Shown piece by piece: positions 34,716-43,531 of a stretch of DNA of 62,483 nt. This stretch comes from Candidatus Woesearchaeota archaeon (GTDB lineage: Archaea; Nanobdellota; Nanobdellia; Woesearchaeales; JAHWHD01), in assembly GCA_019323525.1 (NCBI GenBank), contig JAHWHD010000066.1, positions 1-62,483 of the forward strand, in the 5' to 3' direction. Below the pieces are notes generated by a model, which did no database searches, was not told the origin of the DNA, and saw nothing but the letters and a program-made list of their open reading frames with translations. The position numbers were made by a program, and so were the translations under genes. How positions within the stretch are numbered: position 1 is the stretch's first letter; every line of letters begins with the position of its first letter.

Positions 34716-37481
34716 ATGGACGATACTGAACAAAAAAGGCAAAAGCTTGTAAAATCATTTAAAGGGATATTTTCAAAACAGCCTAAGCTACAAGACAGTA
34801 CCACTAAAGACGAGAAAAAGTACACAGAGGACCAGATAGATCTTGAAAAACAAAGACTTGCCCTTATCACGTTTTTCAAAAAATACCCGTCTCTAATAGC
34901 GTATGTAATTCTTGCAATTATTATTTGGTTCGGAAGTTATATCAGGCTTAGGAATCTATGGCTCCTTAAAGACGTAGTTACAGGAAAATATGTACCTCTT
35001 GCTTTAGATCCGCATTCATTCCTAAGATATGCGAAATACATAGTCGAACACGGATTTTTGATGTCGCAGGACATGATGAGGTTCGTACCTGTAGGAAGGA
35101 CAACTGCTGATAACAAGCTTTTATCTTATATCATAGTATATTTATACAAATTTCTCAGCATATTCAGCCCAAACATAACAATCGAATTCGCAGATATTGT
35201 TTATCCGGTTATCGCATTCGCAATCTCGCTAGTGTTCTTTTTCTTGCTTATTAAAAAATTGTTCAATAACAATGTAGCTGTCCTTGCATCCCTGTTCCTT
35301 GCAATTCTGCCAGCTTTCCTGTATAGAACAATGGCAGGTTTCTCTGATAAAGAAGCGCTTGCTATGATATTCATGTTCGCTGCAATGTACTTCTATATAA
35401 GTGCTTGGAAATCAAAGAGCCATACGAGTACAATTACATACGGAGTTCTTGCAGGCGTGCTTACAGGTCTGCTTGGTATGACTTGGGGCGGTGTAAAGTT
35501 CCTATTAATGATAATAGCATTGTTCGGCTTAATCGAATTCCTGCTGCAGAAATTCGAAAAAAAAGACTTTTACATGTACACAGCTTGGTTGATTCCTTCA
35601 ATACTCATGCTAGGTCTTTTAACACCAAGGTATGGAGGAATTCCTGGCCTTGTACGCTCTGTGACATCAGGAGCAGCCATTCTTATATTCGTCCTTGCGC
35701 TTATTGACTATATTCTGTTCAAAATAGATGTGCTAAGGGTAAAAGAAAAACTAGAGAAAAAGATCCCTCTTAGCATTGCAACAGTTCTGATAGGAATCGT
35801 GCTTGGCCTTGTTGTAATCGCCGGCATTATGGGCCCTCAGACACTTGCCACGCAGGTTACAGAACTAAGTAACAACCTATTAAGACCTCTTGGTACAGAT
35901 AGATGGATGCTTACAGTTGCAGAACAGCACCAACCATTCTTTACAGACTGGCAAAGCAATTTCAAAGGCTTCTTCTGGCTTTTCTTCCTAGGTTCTATCT
36001 GGCTATTCTATGAACTTCTTAAGCCGTTAAAGAAACATAAGATCGGACTGACAATTGTATACGCGCTATTCATCTCAGGTTTCATATTCAGCAGGTATTC
36101 AACTTCATCAGTTCTTAACGGAACTAGCGCCCTCTCAAAATTTTTGTACATCGGCTCTTTAGTATTTTTCGGCATAATTATGCTAATTTGGTACTTGCAA
36201 GCGTACTATAAAGATAAAGAACTTTACTCATCAATCCTTACACTTGATAAAGCAGCCATATTCACGCTTATCTGGTTCATTGTAATGGTCATTGCTGCAA
36301 GAGGCGCTATCAGGTTGCTGTTCGTATTCGCACCGATCACCGCAATCCTTGGAGCATACTTCCTTGTGCAGCTATTCAAAACATCTATCAGGTTTAAAGA
36401 TAACCTATACAAAATTGCCGGAGTGGTTATAGTGATAATAATAGCGACGGTATTCATAGTCGGATTCTCAAGAACAACTATGCAACAAGCAAAGTACACA
36501 GGCCCAAGCTACAACCAGCAATGGCAAAAAGCAGGTGCATGGATAAAAGACAACACACCTCTCGATGCAGTGTTCGGACACTGGTGGGATTATGGTTATT
36601 GGGTCCAGACAGGCGGAGAACGTGCAACAATGCTAGATGGAGGTAACTCGATCGTATACTGGAACTATCTCATGGGGCGTCATGGTTTAGGAGCTCAAGA
36701 ACAAAATGAGGCACTTGAACTATTATACGCACACAACGTCAGCCATTTCCTTATAATAAACGATGAGATTGGGAAATATACAGCATACTCGTCTATCGGC
36801 TCTGATAAAGATTATGACAGGTATTCGTGGATAACAACCTTCAGCATGGACCAGTCAAGGACACAAGAGACAAGAAACCAGACAATATACTTTTACCAGG
36901 GAAGCTATGTATTAGATGACGACTTTATATTTAACTCACAAATATTCCCTGCAAGAGAGGCAGGTATTGGCGGAATATTCCTTCCGCTTGAAGACACTTA
37001 TATTATTCAAAACAATGAAACTATAAAAACCCAGACTATAAAACAGCCTATCGCCGGCCTCATATATAAAGGCGCACAGGTCCAAGTGCCTATCGAATGC
37101 CTCTACATAAACGGCAAGTATCTTAGATTCAACGAACCAGGGCTTAAAGGGTGTTTCAGGATCCTTCCTACGCTTAACAGCCAGGGGCAGCTTGAAAATC
37201 CGTTTGGTGCCGGATTATATGTATCAGAAGAAGGCGTTAACGCCCTATGGACTCAGCTCTACCTATTTGAACAGAACAATCCAGAGTACGACACAAGCGC
37301 TTTCAAGCTGGCATACAACGACGAGCAAGGCATGCCTTTCGCAATCTACCAGGGCAGAATCATTGGCCCTATCAAGATATGGGAGATCCAATATCCAGAG
37401 GATTTCACAGTCAGTGAAGAACTGATACACGAATACACAGCAGGAAACGAGCATCTTCCTGATTACTTCTTTGATGTATAA
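34716..37481 (+). CDS. aglB: Oligosaccharyltransferase catalytic subunit AglB/STT3
   Basis: A 921-residue protein with an N-terminal cytoplasmic tail of about 60 residues, about 13 membrane helices and a large external C-terminal domain. DPHSFLRYAKYI (about 104-115) in the first external loop holds the metal-binding Asp, and WWDYG (623-627) is the acceptor-site motif, in GHWWDYGYW. It moves lipid-linked glycan to Asn in N-x-S/T of exported proteins. The downstream glycan-building islands fit this role. Spacing of one base after the upstream small membrane gene indicates an operon. Confidence 0.95.
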   Translation: MDDTEQKRQKLVKSFKGIFSKQPKLQDSTTKDEKKYTEDQIDLEKQRLALITFFKKYPSLIAYVILAIIIWFGSYIRLRNLWLLKDVVTGKYVPLALDPHSFLRYAKYIVEHGFLMSQDMMRFVPVGRTTADNKLLSYIIVYLYKFLSIFSPNITIEFADIVYPVIAFAISLVFFFLLIKKLFNNNVAVLASLFLAILPAFLYRTMAGFSDKEALAMIFMFAAMYFYISAWKSKSHTSTITYGVLAGVLTGLLGMTWGGVKFLLMIIALFGLIEFLLQKFEKKDFYMYTAWLIPSILMLGLLTPRYGGIPGLVRSVTSGAAILIFVLALIDYILFKIDVLRVKEKLEKKIPLSIATVLIGIVLGLVVIAGIMGPQTLATQVTELSNNLLRPLGTDRWMLTVAEQHQPFFTDWQSNFKGFFWLFFLGSIWLFYELLKPLKKHKIGLTIVYALFISGFIFSRYSTSSVLNGTSALSKFLYIGSLVFFGIIMLIWYLQAYYKDKELYSSILTLDKAAIFTLIWFIVMVIAARGAIRLLFVFAPITAILGAYFLVQLFKTSIRFKDNLYKIAGVVIVIIIATVFIVGFSRTTMQQAKYTGPSYNQQWQKAGAWIKDNTPLDAVFGHWWDYGYWVQTGGERATMLDGGNSIVYWNYLMGRHGLGAQEQNEALELLYAHNVSHFLIINDEIGKYTAYSSIGSDKDYDRYSWITTFSMDQSRTQETRNQTIYFYQGSYVLDDDFIFNSQIFPAREAGIGGIFLPLEDTYIIQNNETIKTQTIKQPIAGLIYKGAQVQVPIECLYINGKYLRFNEPGLKGCFRILPTLNSQGQLENPFGAGLYVSEEGVNALWTQLYLFEQNNPEYDTSAFKLAYNDEQGMPFAIYQGRIIGPIKIWEIQYPEDFTVSEELIHEYTAGNEHLPDYFFDV

Positions 37482-37516
37482 AAGCCAGATAACAAAATCA
37501 ATAGGAATTAACTTTT

Positions 37517-38215
37517 TTATTTTTTTTCACAGATAAGGATATCATCAAAACACCAAGAAGGTATAGCGAATAATCCTAGAATCTTATACAGCCAGCCAAA
37601 ATAAGCAGGCCAGAGTTGGGTTAACTGGAAAAGAACAGGTATTGTAACTCCGACCCCTTTAACCTTCTTAATTTTAAAGTGCGTTTTCAACATCTTAATA
37701 TACTCTGCCAAAGGTCTGTCGCCAGGATGATAACTCGGCTTTGCTGTCCTGATTAATCTGCCTGTAAAAAAGAACATAAACCTTGATGAAAGATGGGCCA
37801 GATTAGGTAAAGCAATTATCAGTGTCCCACCAGTTTTCAAAATGCGGTGTAATTCCTTGATTAGTTTTTCTTGATCCTCTAACACCAAATGCTCGATCAC
37901 ATCTAGATTAAGAACAAGATCAAAATGATTGGCCTGAAAACCAGTATTCAGAATATTTCCTTTCTTCACATGTTTTCCTTGGTATTGAATGTCCATTCCT
38001 GAGATATCAAAACCCTTGTCACTATATTTATTGACTAAGAGGCCCTGGCCGCAACCAGCATCGAATATCTTAGCAGTCTTAGATATTTTAGAGAGAAGTT
38101 TATCTATGTACTTCATCTTAGCAACAAATGTATGCCTGTAACTCCATTTTTCAAATGTCCAGTTTGGGTCTATCTTTTTAAGATGCTCGCCTGTAATCCT
38201 ATATTCAGGTTTCAT
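37517..38215 (-). CDS. Class I SAM-dependent methyltransferase
   Basis: A 232-residue protein with motif I IFDAGCGQGLLV (about 68-79), an acidic motif II (ISGMDIQYQ), motif IV DLVLNLDVIEHL and LKTGGTLIIALPN. This is the type 11/UbiE-like Rossmann methyltransferase fold. It is the last of ten collinear glycan genes on the minus strand. Methylation of a sugar or lipid-linked glycan intermediate is the likely role, but the substrate cannot be read from sequence. A T-run lies just downstream (37511-37526). Confidence 0.82.
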   Translation of the reverse strand: MKPEYRITGEHLKKIDPNWTFEKWSYRHTFVAKMKYIDKLLSKISKTAKIFDAGCGQGLLVNKYSDKGFDISGMDIQYQGKHVKKGNILNTGFQANHFDLVLNLDVIEHLVLEDQEKLIKELHRILKTGGTLIIALPNLAHLSSRFMFFFTGRLIRTAKPSYHPGDRPLAEYIKMLKTHFKIKKVKGVGVTIPVLFQLTQLWPAYFGWLYKILGLFAIPSWCFDDILICEKK

Positions 38216-38329
38216 AGTTTGGCTTTAATTAGAGGTTCATTATAAATCTTTCTAACAGAGAAAAAATATCGGCCATTCAGAATTAGATTAAGCAAGAACT
38301 AAGAGTTTAAAGCAAAGCGAAGATTAAAC
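38216..38329. other. Intergenic gap without a recognisable feature
   Basis: 114 nt between two methyltransferase genes. It is AT-rich with a possible minus-strand TATA (38238-38248 region) for the gene at 38215. No RNA fold or ORF was seen. Confidence 0.4.
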
Positions 38330-38908
38330 TTACCTGGTTTTCCTCGCAATCACGAACATATTTTTTGCCAAAGGAAAAACCCTGCCGATAAGACTAACTT
38401 TAATTACACTAAAACCATTCTCATTCAGCTGATTTACTAAAGTCTTTTTAGTATAAAAACGAACATGCTCGTGCTCAGGATGGTAATGTTTATTAAAGTT
38501 AAAAACTGCTATAGACAAATTCTTGATAATCCCATGATAAGGAGTTGAAAGGAACAAAGTACCTCCGGACTTTAAAACCCTGTTTAGCTCGCGTAAGAAG
38601 AATTTGGTGTTTACTAGGTGCTCTATTATGTCGCCTGCCCAAACATAATCAAAAGAACTATCTGCAAAAGGTAGTTTTCGGGTAAGGTCATGTTCAACGA
38701 ATTTAATCTTTGGAAAACGATTCTTTGCTTCAATTAAAATCTTTTTATCCACATCTATCCCAACTACATCAAACCCCAATTCGTGAACTTTTTGGCATGT
38801 ATCTCCTCTATTGCAACCTACATCCAAAAACCGGCCTTCTTTATACATTGATAGAGATTTTAACAATAATTTTTCTCTTGCCTCATATACTGGATCCCTT
38901 CCAATCAT
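38330..38908 (-). CDS. Class I SAM-dependent methyltransferase
   Basis: A 192-residue protein with motif I FLDVGCNRGDTC (near 23-34), VVGIDVDKKIL, FDYVWAGDIIEHL and LKSGGTLFLSTPYHG. This is a type 11 methyltransferase. It starts 4 nt after the flippase stop, so it is in the same transcript. Likely acts on sugars or lipid in the glycan pathway; substrate unknown. Confidence 0.82.
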   Translation of the reverse strand: MIGRDPVYEAREKLLLKSLSMYKEGRFLDVGCNRGDTCQKVHELGFDVVGIDVDKKILIEAKNRFPKIKFVEHDLTRKLPFADSSFDYVWAGDIIEHLVNTKFFLRELNRVLKSGGTLFLSTPYHGIIKNLSIAVFNFNKHYHPEHEHVRFYTKKTLVNQLNENGFSVIKVSLIGRVFPLAKNMFVIARKTR

Positions 38909-38912
38909 ACAA

Positions 38913-40148
38913 TCACCTTTTATACCTCAATTTTTTGATAGCATAGACGTTGAGCAGAATCTTAAACAATAGCACGATGGTTATTGCAATAGGCGCTCCG
39001 ACTATACCCAAAACCCTGACTAAAAGAATGCTCAACAAAATACTGACAACCAAAGATAATCCAACATCAATAATTATTATGGTTAAGTAAAACCTTGAGA
39101 AGACGTTCTCTCCTGCAAATATTGAATTCAAGTATGAATAAACGATTAGTAAAGACGAAGCAACCACAAGTGCAATAGGCAAAAATGTGGATTTATATTC
39201 TGCTCCATAAAGTATTGGCACTAAAACATACGCTGCTACCAAGACAGCTAAAGCAAAAGGTGCTAAGAAAAACAACAATTTCTTTAAAGAGGCTCTCAGC
39301 TTATATCTTGTTTGAACAGCTAACGGAATCATAACAACAGGAAAAACATACGCTGTCAATCTGATAACATTTGTTATAGACGAATAAGCAGAGTATAGAC
39401 CTAGACTTGCAAAATCAGTCACATACTTGATAACCAAGCTATCTACAAAACGCAAGGTATAGAAACTTATCTGTACAAGGAGCAAAGACAGCGCCATGTA
39501 AAAGAACGGCTTTCTAGGGAGCTTCAGGGAGACTTTAGGCCAGATCTTAACTAGACGAGGTATTGCGACGATAACGGGTATTACAAGGATTACAGACATG
39601 AAATAAAGGAAATATATGAACTCTACTTTGTAGAGGAACATCACGAGAATGCCCAATATCAGCAGCACCCGATATATTAATGAAAGTGAAGAACCAAAGA
39701 CAAAACTCTTGAAACCGCGAAATATGGAATAGACAAGAAAAAAGAAACTATAGATTAATATATACAGCACAACAGCCAAGTTAATTCCTGGAACATCAGG
39801 GTTCAATGAGGTAAAGTTCGTAAGAATGTATACAACAAGTATAGATATTATTGTAGCAGGGAGCATTATCCAGAACGAGTGTTTTAATCCCTGGTTTAAC
39901 TTAGATGTATCCTCAGCCAGAACCTTAGTAAGTGCATCTGCTGCACCAAACGAAGAGAATATGAACACAAAACTTACTAGATTATAAAAATAAGTAAATA
40001 CACCTAGCTGTTCCTGACCGTACAGCCTAGCTATCAGTACCCTTAGAACAAGTATTGCAATCGATATGAACGCATAGACAAAGAACGTAGGCAATAAGTG
40101 TTTTGAAGTTGCTCCAAGTTTAGATTTAAAATAATCAATGATTTTCAT
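38913..40148 (-). CDS. Polysaccharide/oligosaccharide flippase (Wzx/RfbX-like)
   Basis: A 411-residue protein made of about 12 hydrophobic helices with few charged loops. The start (MKIIDYFKSKLGATSKHLLPTFFVYAFISIAIL) and the FGAADALTKVLAE region fit the MOP-superfamily polysaccharide exporters. It probably turns the lipid-linked glycan from inside to outside before AglB acts. Confidence 0.85.
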   Translation of the reverse strand: MKIIDYFKSKLGATSKHLLPTFFVYAFISIAILVLRVLIARLYGQEQLGVFTYFYNLVSFVFIFSSFGAADALTKVLAEDTSKLNQGLKHSFWIMLPATIISILVVYILTNFTSLNPDVPGINLAVVLYILIYSFFFLVYSIFRGFKSFVFGSSLSLIYRVLLILGILVMFLYKVEFIYFLYFMSVILVIPVIVAIPRLVKIWPKVSLKLPRKPFFYMALSLLLVQISFYTLRFVDSLVIKYVTDFASLGLYSAYSSITNVIRLTAYVFPVVMIPLAVQTRYKLRASLKKLLFFLAPFALAVLVAAYVLVPILYGAEYKSTFLPIALVVASSLLIVYSYLNSIFAGENVFSRFYLTIIIIDVGLSLVVSILLSILLVRVLGIVGAPIAITIVLLFKILLNVYAIKKLRYKR

Positions 40149-40188
40149 GTTCTACAATTTATGAAGAAGAATTTAAATAGGTTTCGTC

Positions 40189-41121
40189 TTAATAGACCTT
40201 TTCAACTTCATACTGCTTGTTCTTCATATTGCTAAAATAATGCTTAGTCTGTATCTCACTCACAAAACCAAGTGAAAAGAACTGTATTCCTAATATAATA
40301 AACAAAACAGCTGCAAGAAGCAAAGGCCCAACGTTTAAAGGATTTCCTAGAATAAGCAAAGAAACAAACACTTTATACAGAGCTATCAATATACCGATAG
40401 CTAAGGATAGTATGGCCAAAATCCCAAAAAAATGGAATGGCCTTATCGAGAACTTATGCCATAACAATGCACTAAGCATGTCAAAAAAACCTTTTCTAAC
40501 CCTGTTCATGCTGTACTTTGTCTTTCCATACCTGCGCGGATAATGCCTTACCTTAATCTCTTTTATCCTATAACCTTCCCACCTCAGAAGCGTAGGTATA
40601 AACCTGTGCATCTCTCCATAAAGATTTAGATTATCAAAACACGAACGCCTATAGAGTTTAAGTGTACACCCAAGGTCGTGCAGCTTTTCTCCAGTCAATA
40701 ACTTACGAATATTCCTCGCAACTATAGAAGTCATCCTTTTTGAAAAAGAATCCCTCCTGTTATACCTCCATCCTGAGATTACATCATAGCCGCAATTCTC
40801 AGCTAATCTTAACATTCTTGGAATATCTTCAGGCGAATTCTGAAGATCTCCATCCATTGTAATCACATACTTTCCTTTTGCATGCCTTATACCTGCATCG
40901 AGAGCAGGCGTCTGTCCATAGTTCCTTTTAAACTTGACCAGCTTGATAAAAGAAAATCTCCTTTTCATGGCAAGAATAGCTTTAACAGAACTATCGCTGC
41001 TACCGTCATCCACAAACACAACCTCATAATCCTCTTTCCCCAGATACTCCACTATAGCTTCAACTAAAGGTTTGATGTTCCTTTCTTCATTATAGATAGG
41101 AATAACTATCGAAAAAAGCAT
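40189..41121 (-). CDS. GT2 family glycosyltransferase with C-terminal membrane helices (DPM1/GtrB-like)
   Basis: A 310-residue enzyme with IVIPIYNEERNIKPL, VFVDDGSSDSS, TMDGDLQNSPEDIPRM (the DxD region) and two C-terminal membrane helices (about 226-292). The family makes polyprenyl-phosphate-sugars, the donor used by membrane GT39 enzymes; two or more GT39 genes are close by, which fits. GGGGG precedes its ATG. An exact 22-bp repeat shared with the GT39 gene end lies upstream (41156-41177). Confidence 0.87.
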   Translation of the reverse strand: MLFSIVIPIYNEERNIKPLVEAIVEYLGKEDYEVVFVDDGSSDSSVKAILAMKRRFSFIKLVKFKRNYGQTPALDAGIRHAKGKYVITMDGDLQNSPEDIPRMLRLAENCGYDVISGWRYNRRDSFSKRMTSIVARNIRKLLTGEKLHDLGCTLKLYRRSCFDNLNLYGEMHRFIPTLLRWEGYRIKEIKVRHYPRRYGKTKYSMNRVRKGFFDMLSALLWHKFSIRPFHFFGILAILSLAIGILIALYKVFVSLLILGNPLNVGPLLLAAVLFIILGIQFFSLGFVSEIQTKHYFSNMKNKQYEVEKVY

Positions 41122-41176
41122 ATTTAAATCCCCCTTTTTTGAGAAGCTATCAAGCCTTTTTATAGATTTCTATAGT
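41122..41176 (-). pseudogene. Remnant of a second GT39 gene end
   Basis: Directly after the methyltransferase stop codon (41177-41179) the minus strand reads T-I-E-I-Y-K-K-A-stop (41150-41176). The GT39 gene ends P-T-I-E-I-Y-K-K-S-stop. Positions 41156-41177 and 41960-41981 are identical over 22 bp. This looks like the leftover end of a duplicated GT39 gene. Confidence 0.5.
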
Positions 41177-41177
41177 C
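41156..41177. repeat. 22-bp exact direct repeat, copy 1
   Basis: Identical to 41960-41981 and 804 bp away. It contains the palindrome TATAGATTTCTATA. The second copy is the 3' coding end of the GT39 gene, in the same reading frame. Confidence 0.9.
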
Positions 41178-41938
41178 TAGGCTTTTCGTCCAATTAATGT
41201 CCAAGAATTGTTATTGACCCTATAAATCTGAACATCCCTAAGCCCTTTATTTTTAAATAGACCCAGAGCTTGCTCCATCTTCCAATAATTAGCTATCCTT
41301 GGAATCAACTGGTCAAAGACTATTGAACGAACATGCCAAAACCTAAATTTAGATAATTGCTTAAGATACGGATGTTTCTGAGGCAAAAGTTTAAGATATA
41401 AACAGAAAGGCAATGCAAGTAAAAAACTGATAAAAGAAGTAAGCCTAAGCGGCAGTTTGCTAGTGAGTTGCCTTATCGGATTTATGTATTGAACTATCCA
41501 TTCATTGTTCTCATATCCATAGACCCAGATAAGAACAGTCCCGCCTTTCTTAACAGCTTTAACAAGATTTTTTATAGCTAGATGAGGGTTTTCTAAATGA
41601 TGAATCACACCTATAGAGAATGCAATGTCAAAATGATCTTCATAGTCAATATCGTAAATCGACTGAAACCTAACCTCTGCGTTCTTGAAAGTAGCGAGAT
41701 TTCTTTTTGCAACAGCAACAGTCCTTCTATCAAAATCAAAACCCAAAACATGCTTAGCACCATATTTTAAAGGCCAAAAGCTATTTCTGCCAATGCCACA
41801 ACCTGCATCAAGAACAGACGTTCCAGAAAAATCAGACTGCTTTAAAGGATAAACCCATTTAAGAAACTGACCTTCATATTCAGGGATTATTTTTGAGTAC
41901 TTATTCCACTCATAACCAAATCTCTCAGTTGAAGCCAT
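41177..41938 (-). CDS. Class I SAM-dependent methyltransferase
   Basis: A 253-residue protein with VLDAGCGIGRNSF (motif I, near 43-55), VLGFDFDRRTV, FDIAFSIGVIHHL and KGGTVLIWVYG. The C-terminal half has a hydrophobic stretch (about 165-185) that may sit on the membrane. It lies between a GT39 and a GT2 gene and probably methylates a lipid-linked sugar. The next in-frame codons after its TAG copy the C-terminus of the upstream GT39. Confidence 0.82.
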   Translation of the reverse strand: MASTERFGYEWNKYSKIIPEYEGQFLKWVYPLKQSDFSGTSVLDAGCGIGRNSFWPLKYGAKHVLGFDFDRRTVAVAKRNLATFKNAEVRFQSIYDIDYEDHFDIAFSIGVIHHLENPHLAIKNLVKAVKKGGTVLIWVYGYENNEWIVQYINPIRQLTSKLPLRLTSFISFLLALPFCLYLKLLPQKHPYLKQLSKFRFWHVRSIVFDQLIPRIANYWKMEQALGLFKNKGLRDVQIYRVNNNSWTLIGRKA

Positions 41939-41953
41939 AAAACCACATCAAAG

Positions 41954-43531
41954 CTAAGACTTTTTATAGATTTCTATAGTCGGAGATACAGGATATCCTT
42001 CAAAAGTTCTGCTAAGTGAGGTATAGAAGTCCTGGTTAAAGAAGTTAGACCTAAAAGTCTTTATAAGTGTATAGCCCATATCGCCTTTTCTAAAATCTTG
42101 ATACTCTTTTGTATAAATCTTCCAATCATCATGCTCTGAAGTAAAAATAATAAATTCTGGCTCATTCTCATTTAGCCAATCGGTATCTAACTTAATCCAA
42201 GGGATTATCTCATAAAACTCAGAAGATATCTTTGGAGAATAAAATTCAGGGTCGTTCCCAATTCTAGCTCCCTCGGGAATATTCTTATAGATCCAATCAG
42301 CTGCGACATCCCTAGTATCATTTGTATAACGGGCAGTTGTGCTTATTGCAAAGATTAGAGTATAAACAATAACAATTGCCAACAAGATATTCCATAACTT
42401 ACTCTTCTTCTCAGCAAAAAACCTCGCGCCCAAAATTAAAAATACAGGAATGATTGGTAACATCAACCTGATATAAGGTTTTGCCCATCCTCCAACATAA
42501 AGAAAATATGCTAAAAAAAATGCTAATAACAAAATGTCATACTTTGACCTTTTCTTGAAAGCGTAAAAAAAACCAGGGAGAACAGCCAGATAAAGCAGTA
42601 TGCCCATGCTGAAAGGAAACGTCGCCAATATCTTAAAAATATAAGGTGAATTAAACGGAACATTACCAGACACTGCTGTATAACCAGAAGTATACTGCGT
42701 CATGTAAGCATAGAACTGTGCAAAATTTGCAAAAAAACTAAGATTTGTAATGAAATAAATCACCAACACGACCCCAATCGCAATAAAGATATTCATGTCA
42801 AAGACCGACTTTAAAAAGAACTTAAGCCTTTTCTCATGCCCCTTGCTTTTATAGAAATGGTGAAGCACATGTGCAAGTATCAAAACAAGTAAAGCAATCC
42901 AGCCAGTATGCTTCATCCCCATAGCGAATACAGCGCTTAAACCAGCAAGTATGTACCACTTAAAGTTAGCATTATCAATAATGTATAATGAAAAGAGTAA
43001 AGTAAGAGCAATACCTGCAAGAACAGGGATATCATTGTACATGTAATGACTGTGCCAAATATGTATCGGTGTGATTGCTAAAAGAAAAGCTGCAATATAA
43101 CCTGCTTTCTTGCTATGCACTTTTTTTCCGATAAAAAAAACCGCGACAACAGTAATGAGACTCATCATAATCCCAAACATTCTACCTGCAGCATACATGC
43201 TTTGAAGCGATGCAGCTCCGGTTGGCACATTTGACCCGAACAAACCTCTTAGGATTGAAGCGTATAACTGCGGATGATCAAAAAAATTCCCGAACTTTAT
43301 TCCCTCAAAGACAATCCTGACAAAACCTACCTCATCTGGATGGTAAACCAAACCATGCCCCCATTGCATTGCACCCCAGAACCGAAATGCAAAAGCAATT
43401 ATAAGAATTGCAAAGAGAATCAACCACATTTGGTGCTTAAGAACAAAATCAATAGCTCCATACTGCAAATTATTATCAGAATTTTCGATGTTCTCTTTAT
43501 TATCAGCATTTATTGGATTAGATTCCATCAA
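41954..43531 (-). CDS. GT39/ArnT-like membrane glycosyltransferase
   Basis: A 525-residue protein with about 12 membrane helices. The first external loop has HPDEVGFVRIVFEG (Asp-Glu pair typical of the GT-C fold), followed by FFDHPQLYASILR. A C-terminal soluble domain of about 110 residues follows. Such enzymes take a sugar from a polyprenyl-phosphate donor outside the cell. It overlaps asnB by 4 nt. Its last 7 codons are repeated after the next gene. Confidence 0.83.
   Translation of the reverse strand: MMESNPINADNKENIENSDNNLQYGAIDFVLKHQMWLILFAILIIAFAFRFWGAMQWGHGLVYHPDEVGFVRIVFEGIKFGNFFDHPQLYASILRGLFGSNVPTGAASLQSMYAAGRMFGIMMSLITVVAVFFIGKKVHSKKAGYIAAFLLAITPIHIWHSHYMYNDIPVLAGIALTLLFSLYIIDNANFKWYILAGLSAVFAMGMKHTGWIALLVLILAHVLHHFYKSKGHEKRLKFFLKSVFDMNIFIAIGVVLVIYFITNLSFFANFAQFYAYMTQYTSGYTAVSGNVPFNSPYIFKILATFPFSMGILLYLAVLPGFFYAFKKRSKYDILLLAFFLAYFLYVGGWAKPYIRLMLPIIPVFLILGARFFAEKKSKLWNILLAIVIVYTLIFAISTTARYTNDTRDVAADWIYKNIPEGARIGNDPEFYSPKISSEFYEIIPWIKLDTDWLNENEPEFIIFTSEHDDWKIYTKEYQDFRKGDMGYTLIKTFRSNFFNQDFYTSLSRTFEGYPVSPTIEIYKKS
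41960..41981. repeat. 22-bp exact direct repeat, copy 2
   Basis: Lies inside the last codons of the GT39 gene (TIEIYKK). See copy 1 at 41156-41177. Confidence 0.9.

Noticed and set aside
37511..37526. T-run as a rho-independent style hairpin terminator
   Set aside because: No stem precedes it; at most an oligo-T archaeal terminator between converging genes.
41162..41175. Palindrome TATAGATTTCTATA as an operator in both repeat copies
   Set aside because: One copy lies inside the coding end of GT39 and both preserve the same codons, so a coding duplication explains it better.
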